Assembly: GCA_020051155.1 (NCBI GenBank)
Contig: JAGVJK010000009.1
Location: 1 to 33,089 of the forward strand
Length of the DNA stretch: 33,089 nucleotides
Direction of reading: 5' to 3'
Source: Gammaproteobacteria bacterium
GTDB taxonomy: Bacteria; Pseudomonadota; Gammaproteobacteria; UBA1113
Each line of letters begins with the position of its first letter. Position 1 is the first letter of the stretch. Positions 26,631 to 33,089 of this stretch are shown piece by piece. The notes under the pieces were generated by a model. The model made no database searches, had not been told where the DNA came from, and was given only the letters and a program-made list of their open reading frames with translations. The translations under genes were made by a program, and so were the position numbers.

Positions 26631-28934
26631 TTATTGAGAATTCGTAGAAGCAAATCTACTAGCGAGAATATTGGGATGCTGATCCTCGGCTTCATCAACT
26701 TCCTCACTAGCTTTCTCAGCCAATTTCTTAGCCAGCACTTTCCCGTGAGAATCAAAAAACTCAGAAACACGTCCGCTTCCCGAAGGTGTCCAGTGCCCAG
26801 TGGTTCTGCGGGTATCGACCATTAGACACAATAAAGGAATGGCCAGCGGCAAAATGAGACCCAATCCCTTCAGGAAAACAGCCCAACCACGACGATGTGT
26901 CGCTAAAGTCTTTTCATTGTCTTTTATCACCTTGACAACATCATTGCCCGTTGTAAGTGATTCTCTAATACTTGCTTCAACTTTAAGTATCGCTCTAAAC
27001 TTATTTTGTCCATCTGCAGATAACTTCTGAAAAGCCGGAAATGCAGTATAATCACGAGATACTTTATTTTTAGATTCATCAACCAGCTGAGAAGCCTCTT
27101 CGTCCTCAGAGTCAGAGTCAGACGAAGTAACAGCCTGTGGAGCCAATATTTTCCAATCTTCATTACCAATCAAGTGTGTTTTATACCCCTCACACAAGGT
27201 AATCAATTGCGAACGCTGTTTCCAACCTAGCACACTACCCAGATCCAATCCTAACTCCTCTTCTTCATCATTTTCAGACTCACTGTGGCTAGCTTCACCT
27301 GGCAACGGTGATGACCTCATTTGGAGAGCTGGCTCTATACCATTATTGGTATCGCCCAAAATAGAAGTTCCCAGTTGCGAAGGTGGGACTCCGTGAAGAG
27401 ACGGCGACACTGATCTTTTTTCAGGGGGCGTTGATAAGTTGGTTGGAAAATCCCATGTCGACGTATTTACAAACCCCAGCAAGTGAGCTAATCCTGGCGC
27501 TGTAGAAGCAGCTACTAGTGCGCTCTGCTCCGGCTGCGGTTCATTAGTACTAGAAGCTAATAATGCACCCTCTTCCCCTGTATTATTATTGCTAGATGAT
27601 AATGCATTCTCTTGCTCATCATGAGTATCACTGTCAGAAGCATCTTCAGGCTCTGAATGACCGTCACCCCAAAGTTGACTTAAACCCAGACTGCCATCTG
27701 ATAAACCATTATCCGAATCAGATACTGCTAGACTCTCTGTGTTTTGTCTAAAATCATCTGGAGCATCAGAGAAGGTTGCCTCTGCGAAAACTCCAGCAGG
27801 AGAATGTTGCTCTGACAATGTATCAGGAGCTGCAGGCGTTGGAGATGCTGGTGGAGTAATACTATTTATTGACTCAACAGGCAGCGAACCAATCTCACTA
27901 AAATTTAATGATGATGGTGAAGGTAAAGGAGTCCCAGAACTTGTACCACTTGTTGATGGCCTTAAGGCGGTGAAAGCAGGTGCTGGAGAGCGTTTTTTCC
28001 CGCCTCGAGTTTTGGACGCAGGACTCGCGGCTCTTGATGTGTCCGCTCCTCCCATAGCAAGCGTCGGATTGATAGCAATGATATCTTCGCCATTCCTTAA
28101 TTTAAAAAAGTTACTTCTTAAACTAGAAAATTGCTCTTGAAGGAGGGGGGGTTTAACAACTCCTGACGACGTTTCTGTAAAATATTCCCCTTGAAGCTCA
28201 TCAAGTTCCTTCGCAAGCGCATCTACTCTCACAGAAAAATCTGAGGGGTTAAATACCCTTTTAGTTACACCCCACAATTCATCCCACATACTAAGCGCTG
28301 GTTTCCCTTTCCAGTCTGTGGGTCTTCTCGCATGAAGACGACTAATTTCCTCTTCTATTTGTTTTAAACGCACGTTAATTAATTCATTTGGCTGTAGCTG
28401 AGCCCAAGCTTCAGCAAGAAGCTTCCTTTCTAATTGCACGAGTCGATCAAAATATTCTCCGTACTTCCCTGTGTCCTCTTCTTTCTTTTTTGTTACCATT
28501 TTCGCAAGCTCTTTTGTTCTCGCTAGCTGTCTTTTATCTATTACCTCCTCTCGGGCCTTAATTTTTCCTGCAATCGTAGTTGCCCGCTCAAAAAATTCCT
28601 CTATGGTAAAAGACTCGCACTTGCCAGTACAAAATGAATACAACTCTTGGCAAAGCGCTACTGTTTCCATCAAACCAAATGCTAAGTCATGCCCGGGATC
28701 TTCTCCATTAAGGTAGAAATGCACTTCGATATCATTCGTGAACTCCTTCACTACATCCTCTGCCTGACCAGAATAAAATTCCTTCAACTTTTCGGCTGCG
28801 GCTTCACACTTTTCTTTTATGGAATGAACACTAGCATCGGTAATCTCGTTGTATGATTGTGGCGCTGAGGTAAGCAAGTCATCAAATAGTCTCTGAAGAG
28901 CATGAGTAAACCTTTCGTGCAAGTCGCTTGCCAT
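26631..28934 (-). CDS. large effector-like protein: coiled N-terminus, disordered acidic middle, one membrane helix
   Basis: I do not recognise this 767-residue protein. I start it at MASDLHERF (CAT at 28932-28934), 7 nt after AGGGGAC; a start at 28997 would add 21 unlikely residues. Residues 1-270 are charged and helical, with likely coiled coils (about 125-260). Residues 290-610 are low complexity, rich in Ser, Pro, Asp and Glu. They include a basic run KTRGGKKR (308-315), many SP/TP pairs and acidic serine clusters such as SDSDSEDEE, which resemble eukaryotic kinase sites. A hydrophobic helix lies at about 683-706. The C-terminus has an acidic block, EEVDEAED (about 744-751), 16 residues from the end, like the E-block signal of Dot/Icm substrates. 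This makes it a candidate secreted effector, which is inference. Confidence 0.75.
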   Translation of the reverse strand: MASDLHERFTHALQRLFDDLLTSAPQSYNEITDASVHSIKEKCEAAAEKLKEFYSGQAEDVVKEFTNDIEVHFYLNGEDPGHDLAFGLMETVALCQELYSFCTGKCESFTIEEFFERATTIAGKIKAREEVIDKRQLARTKELAKMVTKKKEEDTGKYGEYFDRLVQLERKLLAEAWAQLQPNELINVRLKQIEEEISRLHARRPTDWKGKPALSMWDELWGVTKRVFNPSDFSVRVDALAKELDELQGEYFTETSSGVVKPPLLQEQFSSLRSNFFKLRNGEDIIAINPTLAMGGADTSRAASPASKTRGGKKRSPAPAFTALRPSTSGTSSGTPLPSPSSLNFSEIGSLPVESINSITPPASPTPAAPDTLSEQHSPAGVFAEATFSDAPDDFRQNTESLAVSDSDNGLSDGSLGLSQLWGDGHSEPEDASDSDTHDEQENALSSSNNNTGEEGALLASSTNEPQPEQSALVAASTAPGLAHLLGFVNTSTWDFPTNLSTPPEKRSVSPSLHGVPPSQLGTSILGDTNNGIEPALQMRSSPLPGEASHSESENDEEEELGLDLGSVLGWKQRSQLITLCEGYKTHLIGNEDWKILAPQAVTSSDSDSEDEEASQLVDESKNKVSRDYTAFPAFQKLSADGQNKFRAILKVEASIRESLTTGNDVVKVIKDNEKTLATHRRGWAVFLKGLGLILPLAIPLLCLMVDTRRTTGHWTPSGSGRVSEFFDSHGKVLAKKLAEKASEEVDEAEDQHPNILASRFASTNSQ

Positions 28935-29124
28935 GATATTGTCCCCTAAAAAAACAATTTGTATTCTGCCGCATCCTTGTAAACTTCTTCGGGGCATTTC
29001 CCGCTAGACCCTCTGTTGTTAGGCCCTTGGCAGGTTTAAGCCCAGGTTAATAACTCCTTTACCAGGCAATCCTAGCACGAGGAATAAAGTTTGCGCAAGG
29101 TCTGTGCTAAAAATTATCACTAGA

Positions 29125-29146
29125 TTTTCAGAAGGGAATCTGAAAA
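29125..29146 (-). terminator. weak terminator-like hairpin after the EamA transporter gene
   Basis: TTTTCAGA (29125-29132) and TCTGAAAA (29139-29146) form an 8-bp stem with a 6-nt loop, just past the stop codon of the minus-strand transporter gene. The stem is AT-rich and the following tract is poor in T, so it is only a possible terminator. Confidence 0.35.
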
Positions 29147-29152
29147 AAGAGA

Positions 29153-30022
29153 TTACTTCTTTAGATTGAGGATCAAAACACCTATTAGAATCATAGCTAA
29201 GCCGAGCATTGAAGTAAAAGGAACCTGTTCACTTAGGAATAAAACACCCCATAAAATCCCAAATCCTGGGATTAAGTAAGTTACCGTGAGGGTTTTGCTC
29301 GGGCCTACTAGCTTGATTAGATTGAAATAACACAGATACGCCACGCCCGTAGATAGAATCCCGAGCCCCAGTAAGGACCAGAGGGTTTCAGCACTGGGGA
29401 GGCTATGGGGCATGGCATACAGGGCAAAGGGGGTTAGGATCAAGCCTGCACCCGTCAGTTGACCGATAGCCATGGCTAAGGGCGGTAACCCTTTGACGCA
29501 ATGAGCCGCGTAGAGTCCACCAATACCGTAGAATAAGGCGCCGGTTAAACTAGCCAGGATTGCGAATCCTAGTTGCCAGCTCCAAATCATGGGTTGCCAA
29601 CCTACAATCACCACCACACCCGCGAAACCAATCAACAGTGCAATGATCGTAGCTATGTTTTGACGTTCCTTAAGAAACAGTGTGACCAATAAGGCCATAA
29701 AAATAGGTGTGGTGGCATTCAGAATAGCGCCAAGGGAGGCCGTTAAATAAACCTCTGCCGCCGCGATGGCTGTAAAGGGAATGGCTGTATTTAATAATCC
29801 TAGTAAAATCAATCGGTTCCATGGCAAACTGCGTAATGAGATTCTTTTGATAAAGAGCGCATAGATAAGCAAGCAGGGTAATGCCAGATAAATCCGAGTG
29901 GCCGTCACCACAAAGGGTCCTACTTCTGGCGCGCTAATTCGCAAAAATAGGAACGACCCGCCCCAAACAGCACCTAAGGTGAATAAGAATAATAGATGTA
30001 GGGCTTTGGTACTTTTTATCAT
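29153..30022 (-). CDS. EamA/DMT-superfamily transporter (putative metabolite exporter)
   Basis: This inner-membrane protein of the drug/metabolite transporter superfamily has two EamA repeats and about ten hydrophobic helices. The first repeat starts with the typical LFLFTLGAVWGGSFLFLR. The second ends each half with the usual LFLKER and LFLSEQVPF motifs. I chose MIKSTKALH (CAT at 30020-30022), which gives 289 residues, the family norm. An in-frame ATG at 30088 would add 22 residues, and neither start has a clear ribosome-binding site. The substrate cannot be told. It is divergent from the small secreted protein gene. Confidence 0.88.
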   Translation of the reverse strand: MIKSTKALHLLFLFTLGAVWGGSFLFLRISAPEVGPFVVTATRIYLALPCLLIYALFIKRISLRSLPWNRLILLGLLNTAIPFTAIAAAEVYLTASLGAILNATTPIFMALLVTLFLKERQNIATIIALLIGFAGVVVIVGWQPMIWSWQLGFAILASLTGALFYGIGGLYAAHCVKGLPPLAMAIGQLTGAGLILTPFALYAMPHSLPSAETLWSLLGLGILSTGVAYLCYFNLIKLVGPSKTLTVTYLIPGFGILWGVLFLSEQVPFTSMLGLAMILIGVLILNLKK

Positions 30023-30189
30023 AAGAGCCGCAGAATACTGGTTTTTAATGGTGATTGTAAAGAGATGCGGGGAAAACGCATCGTACATGCCAACTGCTTA
30101 AGCTTCCTGCTTGAGCTTCAAGAAAATATCATATATTGTTATTGTGCTCGATACTGATCATTTTAGGAATAGACACAAGGAGTTGTAAC

Positions 30190-30717
30190 ATGTTAAATCC
30201 ATCCAAAAATTTATGGGTCGCTCTGTCAGCTGGTTTTTTACTTGCCACGGCAATTGCCAGCACCCCTGCTACCAATAATACCGCCGTTATGAAAGGTGGG
30301 AAAAAACTTGTTGAAGGCGCTGCTCTTTACAAGGCTCAACAGTTTCCTTTGGCAGGCACTGACCATCTGGCCGTCGAGCTTCGCTATACGAAAGGTAATA
30401 AATTGCATTCCTTGTTTTTTCTGAATGCTGGCAGCCAACCTGTAGCAATCAACATGCAAAATCAAGAATTTATCATTCCAGTGAATGAAACACACCAAGC
30501 GATAGCAACTCCCATGGATACCGTGGTTGTAACAGTAAGACCCTACGATGCCACCATGGAAAATAACATAAAATCTTTCGTACCAACGATAGATTTTTAT
30601 TTTAAGAAAGCGGTTGATCGTGAAGGATATGATTTGTACTCCATCAACACGCCTGATGGTGCACCAACTGAAGCAACGGATAAAGCTAAAGCAGCTTCTG
30701 ATAAAAAATCTTCATAG
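30190..30717 (+). CDS. small secreted or periplasmic protein of unknown function
   Basis: The 175-residue protein starts at an ATG 7 nt after a strong AAGGAG. An upstream in-frame start at 30136 is not supported. The N-terminus is a typical Sec signal peptide: K6 before a hydrophobic core, and a cleavage site likely at AIAS-TPA, near residue 26. The mature part is small and beta-rich in appearance, with alternating hydrophobic residues and no cysteines. It contains HLAVELRYTKGNKLHSLFF. The tail is Ala/Lys/Asp-rich and probably disordered. I do not recognise a domain. A strong terminator follows at once. Confidence 0.8.
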   Translation: MLNPSKNLWVALSAGFLLATAIASTPATNNTAVMKGGKKLVEGAALYKAQQFPLAGTDHLAVELRYTKGNKLHSLFFLNAGSQPVAINMQNQEFIIPVNETHQAIATPMDTVVVTVRPYDATMENNIKSFVPTIDFYFKKAVDREGYDLYSINTPDGAPTEATDKAKAASDKKSS

Positions 30718-30740
30718 ACGTCTGTCTGATTTTTTCTGTG

Positions 30741-30773
30741 AAAAAACCGTCAGTTTTAACTGGCGGTTTTTTT
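30741..30773 (+). terminator. rho-independent terminator after the small secreted protein
   Basis: AAAAAACCGTCAGTT and AACTGGCGGTTTTTTT form a stem with one G-T pair and a short loop, ending in a run of T. It lies 24 nt past the stop codon. Confidence 0.9.
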
Positions 30774-30877
30774 ATGGTTTATCTCTTTGTACCTATTGGC
30801 ATTTATTCTGAAAGTGTCTAGAATGCTGCAGCTTATTAATGTGGGTTATTTAAAAATAGAAAAAGGAAAATTAGGCT

Positions 30878-31879
30878 ATGGCAAGTGCACGCAATGATAA
30901 ACAACCTTTCTTCCAAATATTACTAAGCAAGCAATTAGCTACCTCCAATGTATCATCTCACGATACTGCTAAAAACAGTTTCCATATGGCAATTTCACAA
31001 CTTTTAATCCTTTTTTCTTCTCAACCTTTTCACGTCATTATGCGTCTCCAACAAGGAGCTTTAGCATTAGAGCCTCCCCGCGTTCTCTCTGTACCGGCTG
31101 CTTACCAAGAGATCATGTCTGGACAATCTTGGCCTGTACTATTCCGTGGTTTATCGGGGGCAATAGTAAAAGAGCTACTTAAAAATTTATGGAAAGCCTA
31201 TTTTATTAGTAATGCTCCTCTTTTGGCAGAGGATCTACTCTCAGAAGAGTTTCGTGCTCAGCTTTCTCCAGGCCAACATTACTTTTTGCGTTCAGCCCTA
31301 GCGGCTGTCATTGCATCTATCCCCGAGGCTACCGTTGGAAACACCTTGGATGCCTATGCAACCTTCCGTGCAACCTCACAAGGAAAGCACATTAATGCTA
31401 ACTATATTCAATTCTTAAAGTCTGCACCAACCGCTTGGGAGCGAGTAATGCTAGCAAATCGAGGAATGACTGCATCGTTCTTCAAAGCCAATGCTACTTT
31501 CTTTACTTTTTTTACTACCGCACAACCCATTAAGATGGCTGTTGAAAAAAGATTTGATGTCCAACCAGGCACGAAAGCTCCCTGGATGGCTGCATTGATT
31601 TCAGCAGTACTCAGTGGCGGAATTACCGCTCTAGCTACTTCTTTTTTGGATATCATCAGAACACACATTCATATGGCAGGCGCTACACCGGGTAAAAGTA
31701 CGGTGGAGGCTTTACGCTCTAATTGGGCATTACATGGTATGAAAGGGATCACACCAGGTGTGCCTATCAAAATAGCACAAAATGTAGCTATCTGGACTGC
31801 TCGTCATTTGATAACTCAGCAAGTTACAGCGCAAGAACCTGAGAAAAGAGTGGTGTTAGGTCCTCGCCAAGGGGGCTAA
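30878..31879 (+). CDS. mitochondrial carrier family-like protein (eukaryotic-type, possibly a secreted effector)
   Basis: The 333-residue protein shows the three-fold repeat of the mitochondrial carrier (SLC25) family, with repeats about 100 residues apart. Repeat 1 has QPFHVIMRLQQ (P50, Q59), then GQSWPVLFRGLSG. Repeat 2 has IPEATVGNTLDAY (P149), then ANRGMTASFFKANATFF. Repeat 3 has FLDIIRTHIHMAG (D258, R261), then GMKGITPGVPIKI. These match the family order PxDxxKxRxQ, loop, xxRGxxPxxxR. The salt-bridge residues are partly lost in repeats 1 and 2. Such proteins are nearly confined to eukaryotes. Known bacterial cases include LncP of Legionella, a nucleotide carrier delivered to host mitochondria. 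AAGGA lies 10 nt upstream. There is no clear C-terminal E-block. Confidence 0.75.
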   Translation: MASARNDKQPFFQILLSKQLATSNVSSHDTAKNSFHMAISQLLILFSSQPFHVIMRLQQGALALEPPRVLSVPAAYQEIMSGQSWPVLFRGLSGAIVKELLKNLWKAYFISNAPLLAEDLLSEEFRAQLSPGQHYFLRSALAAVIASIPEATVGNTLDAYATFRATSQGKHINANYIQFLKSAPTAWERVMLANRGMTASFFKANATFFTFFTTAQPIKMAVEKRFDVQPGTKAPWMAALISAVLSGGITALATSFLDIIRTHIHMAGATPGKSTVEALRSNWALHGMKGITPGVPIKIAQNVAIWTARHLITQQVTAQEPEKRVVLGPRQGG

Positions 31880-32037
31880 AAACTGTGAATAGCAAGATGA
31901 CGTGGTTGTTTTTTGCGCAAATTATTGCTAAAATATTGCTGTTAGATTGGTAAAAAAACAAATGATTTTTGAGATTTTTATATAATTTTCAGCTATAACA
32001 ATTGGTTATAACTTTTTATTAACAAGAGGTGCTGTCC

Positions 32038-32787
32038 ATGGATCCTATCAGAGAATTTGTAGAACGTAGTAATTTAGCCGCCATTTTGGCAGAAGAAGAT
32101 AACAAACGGTTATTGATCAACTTAGGGCTACTTGGCTATGACGGGCTACCCATTGTTAAAGTTCAAGAGGGCAGTGATCATTCGCATAGCGAATTGTTTA
32201 TTTTCCCACCGCTTGCCAAAGGTCACGTTCGGGTACTTGTGTTTCAAAACAGGAAGGATGCAGAACAAGCGCTTAACAGCTTGCCCAAAAATAGCAATAC
32301 TGTGGTGGCCGTTGTTCCTGTTTTAGAAGACTTGATGTCGACCTTTAAAGTTATTATGGCTACTGAGCCTTCTGCGACAACACCTACGCGTCAAACCAGT
32401 GTTCGAAGAATTCCTACACCAAGACCCTCTCCGGGTGGCGTGCGCGAAGAAGAAGAGACTGCTAGCGAACGTTATTTGCAAGCTAGACCGCGGAATGTTA
32501 TGCCGCCGGTGGATATATTTAATCTTATTCAATTTCCTGCCTATGGCAAAAGAGCACCTGCGATATCCTTTGAAGTTAACGGTGGTTCATCACTGTTTGC
32601 TACGCTGGCGTTGTTGAAAGCAACAAACAATTTACAAATTGTTACGGCTACTGATGCCTTTGAACGTATCTTTGCTTCCGTTTCTCCGACAGAAATGAGA
32701 GTTAAGAAAATGAGGAAAGCCTTGTTTGATTATGAAGATCCCTATCAAGGACTTTATGCTGATAGAATTTTTCCTGTATTAAAGTGA
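32038..32787 (+). CDS. hypothetical two-domain protein
   Basis: I do not recognise this 249-residue protein. I start it at ATG 32038, 8 nt after AGAGG; the upstream GTG at 32029 overlaps that site. Residues 1-105 look like a compact alpha/beta domain. A linker rich in Pro, Thr, Arg and Glu follows (about 107-150, with RRIPTPRPSPGG). Residues 155-249 form a second globular part. There is no signal peptide or membrane helix. It sits between the carrier-like gene and the rRNA operon, with its own terminator. It could belong to the effector-like group, but there is no direct evidence. Confidence 0.7.
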   Translation: MDPIREFVERSNLAAILAEEDNKRLLINLGLLGYDGLPIVKVQEGSDHSHSELFIFPPLAKGHVRVLVFQNRKDAEQALNSLPKNSNTVVAVVPVLEDLMSTFKVIMATEPSATTPTRQTSVRRIPTPRPSPGGVREEEETASERYLQARPRNVMPPVDIFNLIQFPAYGKRAPAISFEVNGGSSLFATLALLKATNNLQIVTATDAFERIFASVSPTEMRVKKMRKALFDYEDPYQGLYADRIFPVLK

Positions 32788-32842
32788 TGTAAGAGTTCTT
32801 TTATCTTCATTTTTTGAGATGAAGTAAGGGACACTGATGATG

Positions 32843-32876
32843 AAAAAGCGCTTGAGATAAAATCCAAGCGCTTTTT
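32843..32876 (+). terminator. rho-independent terminator after the 249-residue protein
   Basis: AAAAAGCGCTTG (32843-32854) and CAAGCGCTTTTT (32865-32876) form a perfect 12-bp stem with a 10-nt loop and a T-rich end. It lies about 55 nt past the stop codon. Confidence 0.9.
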
Positions 32877-32940
32877 TTATCTACCGTCATCTTGGGCCTT
32901 CTTTGGCTACAACAAAGTTGATGACAAAGAAAAGAAAATA

Positions 32941-32972
32941 AAAAAGCCCTTGAGGAGTCTCAAGGGCTTTTT
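32941..32972 (-). terminator. rRNA operon terminator
   Basis: AAAAAGCCCTTGAG and CTCAAGGGCTTTTT form a perfect 14-bp stem with a 4-nt loop. On the minus strand it follows the 5S rRNA directly and runs into TTTTTTATTTTC. It separates the rRNA operon from the convergent plus-strand gene. Confidence 0.92.
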
Positions 32973-32980
32973 GGAATTAA

Positions 32981-33089
32981 ATGCTTGGCGATGTCCTACT
33001 TTCACATGGGCAACCCCACACTATCATCGGCGCTGAGCAGTTTCACTTCTGAGTTCGAGATGGGTTCAGGTGGTTCCTACTCGCTATCG
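32981..33089 (-). rRNA. rrf: 5S rRNA (partial, 5' end beyond the right edge)
   Basis: The minus strand reads as a gammaproteobacterial 5S rRNA, with CGAACTCAGAAGTGAAAC and GTGGGGTTGCCCATGTGAAAG and the 3' end CATCGCCAAGCAT. About 109 nt are present, and roughly ten 5' bases lie outside the window. It is the last gene of an rRNA operon that comes in from the right. Confidence 0.96.

Noticed and set aside
27739..28140. 133-residue plus-strand open frame
   Set aside because: It is antisense to the low-complexity region of the 767-residue gene. Its composition only mirrors that region.

Overview
The window comes from a moderately AT-rich gammaproteobacterial chromosome, most likely a host-associated member of the Legionellales (Legionella, Coxiella or Berkiella-like). 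Three things support this: the order tpiA-secG-tRNA-Leu-nuoA to nuoN, gammaproteobacterial housekeeping proteins (PEP synthase, RecQ, a 5S rRNA of that type), and accessory genes typical of intracellular bacteria. The accessory genes include a mitochondrial-carrier-like protein and a large disordered protein with a C-terminal acidic block. The species assignment is inference.

Left edge (1-1600): the 5' end of a minus-strand group II intron runs off the window. Next to it is a plus-strand AAA/DUF4143 ATPase gene with its own candidate promoter. Core block (1605-17373, all minus strand): tpiA and secG overlap. They are followed by a strong promoter with a GC-rich discriminator, tRNA-Leu(GAG), and a complete 14-gene respiratory complex I operon, nuoA to nuoN. 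The nuo genes are tightly packed, with many overlaps. Together they encode the NADH dehydrogenase module (EFG), the quinone-reducing connecting module (BCDI) and the membrane proton-pumping arm (AHJKLMN).

Middle block (17456-26359): a second AAA/DUF4143 ATPase (minus) has paired palindromes over its start. It is divergent from an unknown 508-residue protein with a C-terminal hydrophobic hairpin. A third AAA/DUF4143 ATPase (minus) follows, preceded by a 33-bp tandem repeat that can be read as an 11-residue-repeat ORF. The housekeeping genes ppsA (+) and recQ (-) come next.

Right block (26592-32876): an accessory cluster between recQ and an rRNA operon. It holds a 767-residue effector-like protein (minus), an EamA-type transporter (minus), a small secreted protein (+), a bacterial mitochondrial-carrier-family homologue (+) and a 249-residue unknown protein (+). 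The window ends inside the 5S rRNA of a minus-strand rRNA operon, with its terminator at 32941-32972.

The most interesting content is the mitochondrial-carrier homologue and the effector-like proteins around it. Next are the three separate DUF4143 ATPases, two of which have unusual repeat structures at their start codons.
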